NCBI RefSeq assembly: GCF_018278905.1
Contig: NZ_CP046600.1
Span: forward strand, 310,001-374,000
Origin: Mycobacterium spongiae
GTDB taxonomy: Bacteria > Actinomycetota > Actinomycetes > Mycobacteriales > Mycobacteriaceae
Length of the DNA stretch: 64,000 nucleotides
Direction: 5' to 3'
The notes below the pieces were generated by a model, which was not told where the DNA came from, searched no databases, and saw nothing but the letters and a program-made list of their open reading frames with translations. A program made the position numbers and the translations under genes. Each line of letters begins with the position of its first letter. Within the stretch, counting starts at the first letter, position 1. Positions 45,535 to 54,802 of the stretch are shown one piece after another.

Positions 45535-46158
45535 ATGCCGTCCGAAAGTGGTCTTTCGCGCCGTGAGGAATTGCTGGCCGTCGCCACCAAGCTATTCGCG
45601 GCCCGCGGCTATCACGGCACCCGGATGGACGATGTGGCTGACGTCATCGGGTTGAACAAGGCCACGGTCTACCACTACTACGCCAGTAAGTCGTTGATTC
45701 TGTTCGACATCTATCGCCAGGCCGCCGAGGGCACGCTGGCCGCCCTGCACGACGACCCGTCCTGGACGGCCCGTGAGGCCCTCTACCAATACACCGTGCG
45801 ACTGCTCACCGGGATCGCTGACAATCCCGAGCGGGCCGCCGTGTATTTCCAGGAGCAGCCATACATCACCGAGTGGTTCACGGCAGAACAGGTCGCCGAG
45901 GTCCGCGAGAAGGAAGCGCAGGTCTTCGAGCACGTGCACGGCCTGATCGATCGTGGCATTGCCAGTGGCGAGTTCTATCAATGTGACTCGCACGTGGTCG
46001 CGCTGGGCTATATCGGGATGACGCTAGGCAGCTACCGTTGGCTGCGGCGCAGCGGACGGCGCACGGCCAGGGAAATCGCGGCCGAGTTCAGCACTGCGTT
46101 GCTGCGTGGGCTTATCCGCGACGAGACGATTCGCGAGCAATCTCCGCTGGGACCCTAA
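45535..46158 (+). CDS. TetR regulator (Rv0158-like)
   Basis: The 207-residue protein has a TetR helix-turn-helix MDDVADVIGLNKATVYHYYASK at about residues 29-50, after SRREELLAVATKLFAARGYHGTR. The ligand domain is of the KstR2-like general class, ligand unknown. It ends 6 bases before the convergent PE3 gene. A palindrome lies in its promoter. Confidence 0.9.
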   Translation: MPSESGLSRREELLAVATKLFAARGYHGTRMDDVADVIGLNKATVYHYYASKSLILFDIYRQAAEGTLAALHDDPSWTAREALYQYTVRLLTGIADNPERAAVYFQEQPYITEWFTAEQVAEVREKEAQVFEHVHGLIDRGIASGEFYQCDSHVVALGYIGMTLGSYRWLRRSGRRTAREIAAEFSTALLRGLIRDETIREQSPLGP

Positions 46159-46164
46159 AGCCGC

Positions 46165-47664
46165 TCACGGAAAGACTGGCGGGGGAATCAGCCGAAATAC
46201 GTCGCCGAGGGCGCCACTGAGCATCGATAGTGCCGTCACTTGCCGCTGGCCGAAGTAGAAGTTCAGGCCCGGGCTTGTCGAGGGCACCCAGGGATAGGTG
46301 TTCGGCAACCACTCGGGCCCGAGAAGGCCAGCGTCTACCCCGATGTCGACGATGGCGCCGTACGGTGCCTGTAGCGACCCTTTGAGCAGGTAGTAGCTGA
46401 CAGCGAACGGGTTGGGTACCGAGAACAGAGCGGCGGGGGTGGGCACATCGGCATAGTTGCCGCCTGGTCCGTAGTCGGCGTAGCCCAAGTCGACCAGAAC
46501 GCGTAGCTGCGGCTGGATCAGGTTGGCGAGCGGGGGACCCACAACCGGGATGTCGCGAATGGGCTGCAGCAGCGGCAGATCTTGGGTCAGGAGCATGAAG
46601 TATTCCGTGTTGCCGGTGTAGCCCGGAGACGTCGGTAGCGGCACAGCGTTGGCTAGCTCGGCGGCCGTAAGACCGGGATACGTGTTGTGCACGTAGAAGT
46701 AGCCCATGATGGCGTTGATATCCGACAGGATATGCAGCGGGTATTGGGGCATGTGGGCGACGGGGTCGTACTGGGCGGTGTAAATCGTTGTGGCGTAAGG
46801 ATTGTCAGCGGGAGTCGCCCCATTGAATGACACATCGAGGAATGGGATATAAAAGCCCGGGAAACGTGCGAGGAGCCCGCCGTCGGGGTTGTTGGGATGA
46901 CCGGTCAGCACGAACGCCAGGTCGCTGGGATCGGGGGCGCCCGCACCGAGTGCCATCAGCGCGTTGATCTCATAGTGGGCTATCGCCGCGCTCTGCGAGA
47001 AACCAAAGACAACCACGTCGTTCGCTGCGGCCAGCTGGGTGGTAATCGCATTGTGCAACAGCGGCACGCCTTGGGCGACGGACTGGTTGTATGTCAGGTT
47101 GCCGAGGTCGGGGGTGACCGGCCAGAACTGCTCGGGCGTGAACAGGGCTTGTCCGATGGCCCCTGGGAAGACGGGCTGAATGTAGTTGGTGAGGATCTCC
47201 GTGACGTACTCCGCGTCCGGTAGCGGGAGGCTGGTGTGGCCCATGACCAACGCGACGATCGGGTCCTCCAGCGCCGCCGCGCTCGCCGTGGCGGGTGTGT
47301 TGATGCCGCCGGACTCGCCGACTGGCGAGCGCCCCAATAGCGATTGGATCGGTGTGTTCACCGCGTTCACTGCGTGTGAGACTGCGGCAGCGTTGGCCGC
47401 CTCGGCGTGCGCGTACGCCGCTGCTGCGCCTGCCAATGTTTGGGTAAACGAGCTGTGGAACGCCGCCGTATGCTTGACGATCGCCAGGTACTCCTCGGCG
47501 TATCCGTTGAACAGCGCCGCCGCAGCCGCAGACACCTCATCGCCGGCCGCTGCCAGCACATTGGATATCGGGCCTGTCGCAGCCGCATTGGCCGCACGGA
47601 TCGCCGCAGCGATCCCGTCGACCTCGGTGGCCGCGGTCCCCAAGATCTCGGGGGTAGTGAGCAC
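46165..47664 (-). CDS. PE3: PE-family protein with PE-PPE serine-hydrolase domain (PE3)
   Basis: The 499-residue protein has a PE domain (LTTPEILGTAATEVDGIAAA; DEVSAAAAALFNGYAEEY) followed by the hydrolase domain (nucleophile VFGFSQSAAIAHY; LPTSPGYTGNTEYFML) and a short C-terminal tail. It is shorter than PE1 and PE2 because it lacks their hydrophobic C-terminal segment. Tandem with PE4. Confidence 0.9.
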   Translation of the reverse strand: MLTTPEILGTAATEVDGIAAAIRAANAAATGPISNVLAAAGDEVSAAAAALFNGYAEEYLAIVKHTAAFHSSFTQTLAGAAAAYAHAEAANAAAVSHAVNAVNTPIQSLLGRSPVGESGGINTPATASAAALEDPIVALVMGHTSLPLPDAEYVTEILTNYIQPVFPGAIGQALFTPEQFWPVTPDLGNLTYNQSVAQGVPLLHNAITTQLAAANDVVVFGFSQSAAIAHYEINALMALGAGAPDPSDLAFVLTGHPNNPDGGLLARFPGFYIPFLDVSFNGATPADNPYATTIYTAQYDPVAHMPQYPLHILSDINAIMGYFYVHNTYPGLTAAELANAVPLPTSPGYTGNTEYFMLLTQDLPLLQPIRDIPVVGPPLANLIQPQLRVLVDLGYADYGPGGNYADVPTPAALFSVPNPFAVSYYLLKGSLQAPYGAIVDIGVDAGLLGPEWLPNTYPWVPSTSPGLNFYFGQRQVTALSMLSGALGDVFRLIPPPVFP

Positions 47665-47849
47665 GTAACCGACAGTAGAACGGTCCCGCCCCTACGTCCG
47701 GTAATTGGGCCAGCTTTTCTGGGCTTGTCACGCCAGGCCGAGTTCGGCGAATGGACGCTTCCGACGGCCCGCCGGTCGGCGCGGGCGTCGAATCGCTTGG
47801 CGCCCGGCCATTCTCGAAGTGCGGGCCGGCGGCCCCGGCGGTTGCTGCC

Positions 47850-49346
47850 TTAGTGGGGTGGCGGAATCAGTTCGAGTAATGGTCCGACGGCGCCGGTGAG
47901 CAGAGAAATCCCGGTCACACTCGACTGGCCAAAGCTCACGTTCAGACCAGGCGATAGTGAGGGAACGTAGGGGTAAATATCGGGCCGGAAGGACTCGGGC
48001 AAGAATCCAAGATCGACCAGCGCACCGGTGGGCCCCTGCACCGCCCCGAGGGTCAGGTAGTACCCGAGCGCGAACGGGTCGACAATCTGGATGATCCCGG
48101 CAGGGGTGGGTATGTCGGCGTAGTTGCCGGTTGGTCCGTAGTCGGCGTAGCCCAAGTCCACGAGTACCCGCATGCTGGGCTGGATCATCTCGGCCAACGG
48201 TTGTCCGATATACGGGATCTGACGAATCGGCTCCAGCAACGGCAAATTCTGGGTGGTGAGCATGTAGTAGTCGGTATTGCCGGTGTAACCCGGCGATGTC
48301 GGCAACAGTTGAGCGCTCGCAAGCACCTCTGGCGAGTGCCACGGGTGCTGCCAGTGGAGGAATTGGAAGCCGAATAAGGCGTTGAGGGTCGCGAAGGGGT
48401 TGAGCGGGTATTGCGGGGCATGGGCGGCGCCGTCGTATTGCATGCTGTAAATGGCGGTCGGATAGGGATTGTCCGCCGGGGTCGCACCGTTGAATGGCAC
48501 GTCCAGCAGCGGGATGTAAAAGCCGGGGAAGCGCGCGAACAAGCCGCCAACGGGATTGTGGGGGCTGCCGAGCATCAGGAACGAGAGGTCGCCGGGATCG
48601 GGCGCGCCGGTTCCCATGGCCATGAAATCGAGGATGGCTTCGTGGACGATCGTAGCGCTCGACGAATAGCCCAGCACGTTGACCTTATTCCCAAAGGCCA
48701 GTTCGGTATTGATCGCGGCCTGCAGCAGCCTTAGGCCTTCTCGGTTCGACTGGTTGAACGTCATGTCGCCGACTTCGGGATTGTTCGGCCAGAATTCCTG
48801 GGGCGTGAAGAGCCCTTGTCCGTTGGCCCCGGGCAATAGCGGCTGGATGTAGTTGTTGTTGATGGCCGTTACATATTCGGGAATGGGTAGGGGATTCCCG
48901 GTGCCGCCCATGATCAAGGCCGTCAATTCGCCCGTGGCTGCCTGCGCGAGCATCGCTTGCAGACCGTTGCCGCTACCGGGCGCAATGGTGCCGGTGGACG
49001 GGCGTTCCAGCAGGGATTGGAGCGGCGCACTGAGCGCGCCCAGCGCGTTGGAAACGGCTGCCGCGTTCGCGGCCTCAGCTTGCGCGTAAGCGTTCCCCGC
49101 CGCGGCCAAGGCCTGATTGAACTCGCGATGGAACGCCGCTGCGTGCCTGATGATCGCTTGACCCTCCAGGCCATGCGTCTGGAACAGGGCGGCGATCGCT
49201 GCCGAGACCTCGTCGATGGCGGGCGCCAAAGCTGCTGTTGTGGGGCCGAGGGCGGCCGCGCCGGCCGCATCGATAGTCGAACCAATCCTCGCCACAGCGT
49301 TGGCCGCCGTTGCCAGCATGTCGGCGTTCGCGACCACATGCGTCAT
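47850..49346 (-). CDS. PE4: PE-family protein with PE-PPE serine-hydrolase domain (PE4)
   Basis: The 498-residue paralogue of PE3 has a PE domain (VVANADMLATAANAVARIGS; DEVSAAIAALFQTHGLEGQ) and a hydrolase domain (nucleophile VLGYSSSATIVHE; LPTSPGYTGNTDYYML). The GxSxS motif has Ser instead of Gln after the nucleophile. It is the last gene of the strictly conserved block on this side; an accessory mmpL pair comes next. Confidence 0.9.
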   Translation of the reverse strand: MTHVVANADMLATAANAVARIGSTIDAAGAAALGPTTAALAPAIDEVSAAIAALFQTHGLEGQAIIRHAAAFHREFNQALAAAGNAYAQAEAANAAAVSNALGALSAPLQSLLERPSTGTIAPGSGNGLQAMLAQAATGELTALIMGGTGNPLPIPEYVTAINNNYIQPLLPGANGQGLFTPQEFWPNNPEVGDMTFNQSNREGLRLLQAAINTELAFGNKVNVLGYSSSATIVHEAILDFMAMGTGAPDPGDLSFLMLGSPHNPVGGLFARFPGFYIPLLDVPFNGATPADNPYPTAIYSMQYDGAAHAPQYPLNPFATLNALFGFQFLHWQHPWHSPEVLASAQLLPTSPGYTGNTDYYMLTTQNLPLLEPIRQIPYIGQPLAEMIQPSMRVLVDLGYADYGPTGNYADIPTPAGIIQIVDPFALGYYLTLGAVQGPTGALVDLGFLPESFRPDIYPYVPSLSPGLNVSFGQSSVTGISLLTGAVGPLLELIPPPH

Positions 49347-49488
49347 CGCCTAGATCCTCCTTGCTCACAGCGATCAGCGCGGGTATCGCAGAGCGTAGAG
49401 CCTATCCGCCGGGAAGTCTGGCGTTTTCGCCAAGCGCTCCGTTCGTGCCGCGCCTCGCGAGGGTCATCACGCTCGTCGTGCATTCGTC

Positions 49489-49546
49489 TTCCATCCGTCT
49501 CAGAGGCGCCGAACGCCGGTGGTCGGGGCCTCTGAGACGGATGGAA
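49489..49546. repeat. Perfect 19-bp inverted repeat
   Basis: TTCCATCCGTCTCAGAGGC at 49489-49507 is the exact reverse complement of 49528-49546, across a 20-base spacer. It lies 334 bases before the DUF7159 start, at the edge of an accessory segment. It could be a terminator, a structured RNA, or a remnant of a mobile element; no transposase is present. Confidence 0.85.
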
Positions 49547-49677
49547 CCCAGTGCGGGCAATTCTGGCCACCAGCTAAGCCTGCCAGCTGAGCCCACCAGC
49601 TGAGCGAGTAACCGGGATCACCGCGCGGTCCGGACGTTCGCCGGATTGCTGGGAGACGTGTAGCCTTTCACTAGTCA

Positions 49678-49816
49678 CTTTGTCCCCAATTTTCACAAAA
49701 GTAAACACGCGTCACAGCTGGCGGCTCAAGAGCCAGCTCGTGGGGCCGCCACTCCGCGCGAAACCGGTGCAGACTCGGTCCGCAGATGAGAGAGTGGGTG
49801 GCAATTAGGGACAAAG
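49678..49816. repeat. Long-range 14-bp inverted repeat flanking the promoter region
   Basis: CTTTGTCCCCAATT at 49678-49691 matches the reverse complement of AATTAGGGACAAAG at 49803-49816 in 13 of 14 positions, with 111 bases between. Positioned around the likely promoter of the DUF7159-mmpL pair, so these may be two binding sites for one regulator that loops the DNA. Confidence 0.55.
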
Positions 49817-49883
49817 CTAGGAATGACTCGCGGGGGGTGAGTCAGATCACACCCTATGTAGCAGCGCGGAGGGGAGATTCTTG

Positions 49884-51407
49884 GTGCAGCTGACACTAGG
49901 CCTGGCGATGTCCGTGAAGTCGGTCCGGTTTCTGCTGGTAGAAGGCCCAGATGGATCCGGTGCGACGTTGGAGCACGACGAGTTTGAGGTAAGCCGTGCC
50001 GGCGGGGTTTCGGCGCCCAGCATCTCCGAGCACGTGGTTTCGGTTGTTCTCGGCACCCAGGCGATAGCTGTGGCCCGAGGCCACACCCTGGCGCGGGTCG
50101 GGGTCACCTGGACAGAGGATCTCGACACCGAAGCGTCGCTGGCTTTGGAATCGCTCGCCAACCTGGGGATCAGCAACATCGTCTCGGTGTCAATGATCGA
50201 CGCGGCCGAGGCATTTGCCGGCAAGCTCGCGGAGTCCTCGGGCAGCCGTCGCCCGGCGGTGTTTGTCGTGGAGTCGGATTCGGCGATCGCTACCGCCGCC
50301 ACTACGAGCGACAGCGGTGCCGTTTTGCACATGATCAGCCAGGTGTACCGGGGCCGGTTCACGCTCGGGGAGGCGCCGAAAAGCCTTGCGGTGTCAATGT
50401 TTTCGCACCTACCGGACGAACCTGACGTGGTGTTTGTGGCTGGGGCCGATGGTGACGTGGACGAGGTCGTCACCCAACTCGACGAAGTATCCGAGCTTGC
50501 GGTGGTGGCGCCCGCAGAGGCCGGCTTCGCTCTTGCGCGAGGTGCCGCCATCGCCGCGACGTGTCCAACCGCCGCAAGGGTGTCTCCGGACAGCGACACT
50601 GCCCAGGCGACAACGCGGGAGGACGCGACCCTGCCTGTGCCCGATGACGGGCCCACGCAGCCCCTGTTATTCGTTCCGCGCACAGCGAGATTGGCGTCGT
50701 TGGATGACGGCTCGGAGATCGAGCGGGAGCCCGCGTTTGTGCTGCCATTTCGGAATCGGCGGGCACTCACCTCGGCGCACGCCCTCAGCGCCGTGCTCAT
50801 CGGGGCGGTCGTGACCTTTCTGGTATCGACAACGCTCGCCTTTACCAACTCGGCTGCCCCCAGCCTTTCTCCGCCCGACCAGCCCGGGTCCGGGGAAAGT
50901 CGGCTGGCGGCAAGCTCGGCTAATCCGCCGGCGCCGATCGCCCGGCCCAGCACGGTCGCCACGGCGGGGCAGCCTGGCGCCCATACCGGGCAGCCGTTGG
51001 TTATTCCTGGTCTGAACGGATTTTCGCCGGGCGCAACGGCATCCACGCCACCTGTATCGGTGCCGCCAGCGCCCGCCTCCATGCCCCGCGGTGTAGTGGA
51101 AGAGAGCTATACGACGTCGCCTGCCCCTGCGGCGCGATCCGCAACCCCGGTCGCTCGCAATCCGCAGGTGGCACCGGACGTCGTCGCAATGCTGCGGAGT
51201 TTGTTCGATGGAGCGGCCCCAAACCCGAATGTCTTGGGGATTCCGAATGGGCCGCTGCCGCCACGTTCGCCATTTGATGGCGAAGTTGGTCCGGGTTCGC
51301 CGGTGGCACCCCTCACCGAGCCGTTAATGCTGGCGCTATCAGACCTTTCCAGAATTGAGATCCCCGATGCGAACCTCCGCGCGCCGGACCCGACCGGCAC
51401 GCGATAG
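49884..51407 (+). CDS. DUF7159-like membrane-anchored protein, ASKHA-like N-terminal half
   Basis: The 507-residue protein has three parts. Residues 1-240 start LTLGLAMSVKSVRFLLVEG, which resembles the phosphate-1 strand pair of actin/Hsp70-type ATPases but lacks the catalytic Asp; a later LANLGISNIVSVSMIDAAEA resembles their second helix-strand unit. One membrane helix follows (SAVLIGAVVTFLVSTTLAF, about residues 300-318). The C-terminal 185 residues are Pro/Ala/Ser-rich and probably extracytoplasmic. I recall this as the DUF7159 family of mycobacteria; function unknown. GGAGGGGAG lies 8 bases before the GTG; a TTG one codon earlier is an alternative. The mmpL gene follows after 35 bases. 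Confidence 0.7.
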   Translation: MQLTLGLAMSVKSVRFLLVEGPDGSGATLEHDEFEVSRAGGVSAPSISEHVVSVVLGTQAIAVARGHTLARVGVTWTEDLDTEASLALESLANLGISNIVSVSMIDAAEAFAGKLAESSGSRRPAVFVVESDSAIATAATTSDSGAVLHMISQVYRGRFTLGEAPKSLAVSMFSHLPDEPDVVFVAGADGDVDEVVTQLDEVSELAVVAPAEAGFALARGAAIAATCPTAARVSPDSDTAQATTREDATLPVPDDGPTQPLLFVPRTARLASLDDGSEIEREPAFVLPFRNRRALTSAHALSAVLIGAVVTFLVSTTLAFTNSAAPSLSPPDQPGSGESRLAASSANPPAPIARPSTVATAGQPGAHTGQPLVIPGLNGFSPGATASTPPVSVPPAPASMPRGVVEESYTTSPAPAARSATPVARNPQVAPDVVAMLRSLFDGAAPNPNVLGIPNGPLPPRSPFDGEVGPGSPVAPLTEPLMLALSDLSRIEIPDANLRAPDPTGTR

Positions 51408-51442
51408 CGGCGACTGAGTATTCCCCACCATGAGGCGCGATC

Positions 51443-54400
51443 GTGACTCTCGTCAGTAGCCGCATTCTCGGTGTCGGTAGCCGCATTTTCGGTGGCGTTC
51501 GGCGCAGCCAGAGCGGTGCGCCGGTCGAAGAGCCGGTTGCGCCGGCTCAGGTGGTAGCGACCAGTAGCCGTGAGGAGTCCTCGCGCGTCGGATGGGCCGA
51601 CACCGTCGGGTTTCGCCGGTTAGCCGAGCTTGCAGTGTGCCGGCCGGCAACAATCATTGGCTTCTGGATCGTTGTCTCGGCGGTGCTGATGCTGACGCTT
51701 CCGTCGCTGCGACAGATGGGCAACTCCAATCTCGTGGCGCCGCTGCCATCGGACGTGCCATCCAAGGTGGCCGCGCAGGCAATGGCCAATGCCTATGGCG
51801 AGTCGGGATCTTCGAACCTTCTCTTGGTGGTCCTGACCGACGATCGGGGCCTGAGCCCCGGCGACGAGGCGGTCTACCGGAAGATCGTCGACACGTTGTC
51901 CGCCGACAAGCACTCTGTGGTGGCGTTGCAGGACTTCGTGACAAAGCCGGACATGCGCGACTTAATGACCAGCGCCGACAACAAAGCGTGGATATTGCCG
52001 GTCAGCCTCGCCGGTGATCCGGGTACGCCTGCAGCTGGTGGCATCTATAAGCACGTCGTCTCGACCGTCAAGGCCGCCCTAGCTGACACCTCGGATACCG
52101 GGGATACCTCGCTCACCGTGAACTTCGCCGGCCCCGCCGCAACCGCCAGCGAGATGGCAACCCACGGAGAGCACGAAGTGCACGTGATCGGAATCACGTC
52201 CGCGATAGTCGTGCTGGCTGTCCTGTTGATCGTCTACCGCAATCTGGTAACCGTCTTGTTGTCCCTGGCCACGATTGGCATCTCGAACGTGGTGGCGCAT
52301 CGAAGCGTTGCCGGTCTTGCTGAGCTCGGGTTGGTCGTGTCCAGCCGAACCCTCATGTTCATGACCGTGATCATGATGGGTGCCGCCACGGGGTATGCGG
52401 TTTTGCTTACCAACAGCTACCACGAGTACCTGAAGGCCGGGTCGTCGTCTGACGACGCGGTGCGGCGCGCGCTCACCAGCACGGGCAAGGTGTTGGCGGC
52501 CTGGGCGGCGACTTTAGGTGTCACGTTCGTGGCCATGAGATTCGCCCGGCTAGGCGTGTTCTCCAACGTCGGGCTCGCGCTCGCAGTCACCGTGGCGGTT
52601 GGTTTTCTGGTGACGATCACCCTGCTGCCGGCCCTGCTCTGCCTGGCGGGCAGGCGCGGCTGGGTCGCACCGAGCCGGGACCGTACCGGCCAGCTCTGGC
52701 GCCGTTCGGCGGTCAATGTCGTGCGGCGCCCCGTTCGCCATCTGGTGCCGAGTTTGGTCGTCCTGGCTGCGTTGGCGGCCGGCACCATTTTCCTTCGGCC
52801 CGACCATGACGACCGCAACATGCTCCCGTCCAGCTCCGAGAGCAATCGTGGATACGCCACATTGGATCAGCACTTTCCGGCGAATTCGGCGATCCCCCAA
52901 TACCTTTTGGTGCGCTCGCCCCATGATCTTCGGACGGCGCGTTCGCTCGCGGACCTGGAGCTCATGGCCCGGCGGGTGAGCCAGGTACCCGACGTGAGTT
53001 CGGTTCGCGGCCTGACAAGGCCCACCGGGCAGCCACTCGAACGGGCCAAGGTTTCCTATCAGGCCGGCCGGATCGGCACGCAGTTGTCGGGCGCGGCCGA
53101 CCACATCGCGGACACTGACGGCCAGCTCGACTCGCTCAGCCAGGGTTCGCGGGTGCTCGCGGACACGCTCGCGAATATCAGTGCCACCGCCGACAAATCA
53201 TTAGGGATGGTCGGCGCTCTCGTCGATGCGGCGGCCGACCTGGCCGAACAAATCGATAGCGCAAAAACGCTCGAACTTATCGATGCTGCGCTGGCGCTGG
53301 GGAATAATCTGCACCTGATTGGCGACATGTTGGGCGTGAGCCTGGCCGACCAACGCGGCTTTTTCGACGTGCTGGTGCCGGTGGTGGATGGCCTCAATGC
53401 CAGTCCGCTGTGCAACGTCAACGCGTCGTGCTCGGCGACCAGAGCGTACCTGGTCGGGCTGGTCCGTGCGCGCGACGACGGCACGTTCGCCACGATCAGC
53501 GATTTTGGCAGCAAATTGAAGGCAGTCCACCTTGACGGCAATCTCGATCAGGCGGTGCGCAAGCTTCAGGAGTTCGTGCGTACCGCTATCGAAGCCGTGC
53601 GGTCGTTGGGTATCCACGGGACGGCCGAATTGCGTCGGCAAATCGATACCTGGCTCACGGCCGCCACCGGTCTCGCACACGGATCCAACGAACTGGCTGA
53701 AGGCGTTCAAGCGCTCGTCGAGCGAACCAGGACCATGGGCGTCGGCCTCGATCAAGCAGGAGAGATCCTGAGCCTGATCAAGAGCGACGCCTCGCAACCA
53801 TCGATGGCGGGCTTCTTTATCCCGCAGCAAGCCTTGTCCTCTCCCGATTTCAAGAAGGTCGCCGCGGCGACGGTGTCGCAGGACGGCCACGTGGTCCGCT
53901 ATGTGGTGCAATCGGAACTAAGCCCATTCAGCACGGCCGCCATGGCTCAGGTAGATGCGATCCAGAATGCGGCCCGCAGCGCGCAACCGAACACCACCTT
54001 GGCAGACGCAACCATCTCGATTGCCGGCCTGCCGGTGGTGAATCGCGACGTGCACGACTATTCGGGCAATAGCCTCAGATACGCAGGCATCGCGATGATC
54101 GTTGTGGTGCTGGCGTTCCTGATCATGCTGCTGCGCGCTGTCGTCGCGCCCTTGTACCTGCTCGGATCGGCAATCGTCGCCTACCTGGCGGCCCTCGGAA
54201 TCGGGGTCGTAGTGTTCCAACTCGCGTTGCACCAACCGCTTTCGTGGACCGTGCCGGGCGCTGCCTTCCTGGTGATGGTCGCTTTGGGTGCCAATTACAA
54301 CGTGCTGCTGACGTCGCGCATCCATGACCGATTCCCACATGCGATCCGTTCCGGTGTCATTCGCTCGGCGACCTCGACGGGAGGAGCGATCGCCGCCGCG

Positions 54401-54706
54401 GGCGTGATCTTCGCGGCATCGATGTTCAGTCTGTTGTTCAGCAGCATGACCGCCGTGGCTCAGGTCGGATTCGTCGTCGGAGTCGGATTGCTGCTCGACA
54501 CCTTCCTAGTACGGACGGTCACCGTTCCAGCGGTCTCCGCACTGGTCGGCCGGGTCAACTGGTGGCCGTCCGGGGCGCTGGCCGCACTCCGACGCAGGCG
54601 AGCCATCCGTGAAGCGGTCACGGCTGTGGTGTATCGGGGCGAGTTGTTGCGGCCGGAAGACATCCGGCCCGTGTTCAGTCGGTCATGGCGCCGAGCCGAC
54701 GATTGA
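51443..54706 (+). CDS. MmpL-family RND transporter lacking both relay Asp residues
   Basis: The 1087-residue protein has the MmpL plan: TM1 at about 69-90 (IIGFWIVVSAVLMLTLP), a first periplasmic domain, TM2-6 (about 245-420), a long second periplasmic domain (about 450-880) with coiled-coil potential (LSQGSRVLADTLANISATAD), and TM7-12 (about 885-1040). MmpLs export lipids using proton flow through two Asp-Tyr pairs. Here the first reads AATGYAVLL (Gly317-Tyr318) and the second GANYNVLL (Asn951-Tyr952), so both Asp are absent. No mmpS is adjacent; the DUF7159-like gene is its partner by position. Starts at GTG. Confidence 0.88.
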   Translation: MTLVSSRILGVGSRIFGGVRRSQSGAPVEEPVAPAQVVATSSREESSRVGWADTVGFRRLAELAVCRPATIIGFWIVVSAVLMLTLPSLRQMGNSNLVAPLPSDVPSKVAAQAMANAYGESGSSNLLLVVLTDDRGLSPGDEAVYRKIVDTLSADKHSVVALQDFVTKPDMRDLMTSADNKAWILPVSLAGDPGTPAAGGIYKHVVSTVKAALADTSDTGDTSLTVNFAGPAATASEMATHGEHEVHVIGITSAIVVLAVLLIVYRNLVTVLLSLATIGISNVVAHRSVAGLAELGLVVSSRTLMFMTVIMMGAATGYAVLLTNSYHEYLKAGSSSDDAVRRALTSTGKVLAAWAATLGVTFVAMRFARLGVFSNVGLALAVTVAVGFLVTITLLPALLCLAGRRGWVAPSRDRTGQLWRRSAVNVVRRPVRHLVPSLVVLAALAAGTIFLRPDHDDRNMLPSSSESNRGYATLDQHFPANSAIPQYLLVRSPHDLRTARSLADLELMARRVSQVPDVSSVRGLTRPTGQPLERAKVSYQAGRIGTQLSGAADHIADTDGQLDSLSQGSRVLADTLANISATADKSLGMVGALVDAAADLAEQIDSAKTLELIDAALALGNNLHLIGDMLGVSLADQRGFFDVLVPVVDGLNASPLCNVNASCSATRAYLVGLVRARDDGTFATISDFGSKLKAVHLDGNLDQAVRKLQEFVRTAIEAVRSLGIHGTAELRRQIDTWLTAATGLAHGSNELAEGVQALVERTRTMGVGLDQAGEILSLIKSDASQPSMAGFFIPQQALSSPDFKKVAAATVSQDGHVVRYVVQSELSPFSTAAMAQVDAIQNAARSAQPNTTLADATISIAGLPVVNRDVHDYSGNSLRYAGIAMIVVVLAFLIMLLRAVVAPLYLLGSAIVAYLAALGIGVVVFQLALHQPLSWTVPGAAFLVMVALGANYNVLLTSRIHDRFPHAIRSGVIRSATSTGGAIAAAGVIFAASMFSLLFSSMTAVAQVGFVVGVGLLLDTFLVRTVTVPAVSALVGRVNWWPSGALAALRRRRAIREAVTAVVYRGELLRPEDIRPVFSRSWRRADD

Positions 54707-54763
54707 AGCTCAGGCCGTTGTTCTGGCTGCGGTGCGGCACACCATGCCTATGACCATGCCAAT

Positions 54764-54784
54764 GACACGGACACTTTCCGTGTC
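54764..54784. promoter_or_regulatory. 8-bp inverted repeat upstream of the FAD oxidase
   Basis: GACACGGA (54764-54771) and TCCGTGTC (54777-54784) pair perfectly over a 5-base spacer, 19 bases before the ATG of the Rv0161-like gene. It could be an mmpL terminator or a TetR operator. A related sequence (ACACGGGAAAAGTGTC, 56836-56851) occurs in the promoter of the TetR gene that follows. Confidence 0.55.
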
Positions 54785-54802
54785 CGCTGATACATCGACG
54801 CC

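Larger units (their letters stand above)
49347..49880. other. 534-base intergenic region between PE4 and the DUF7159-like gene
   Basis: No gene is visible. It holds the divergent promoters of PE4 and the DUF7159-mmpL pair, a perfect 19-base inverted repeat (49489-49546), three CCAGCT-containing direct repeats (49568-49602), an AT-rich stretch (49676-49710) that is the best promoter candidate, and a 14-base imperfect inverted repeat with arms 125 bases apart (49678-49691 and 49803-49816). Confidence 0.7.

Noticed and set aside
51457..51500. 21-base near-duplicate at the mmpL 5' end (GTAGCCGCATT... twice)
   Set aside because: It encodes a short repeated SRILGVG/SRIFGGV segment in the cytosolic N terminus; too short and imperfect to call an element.
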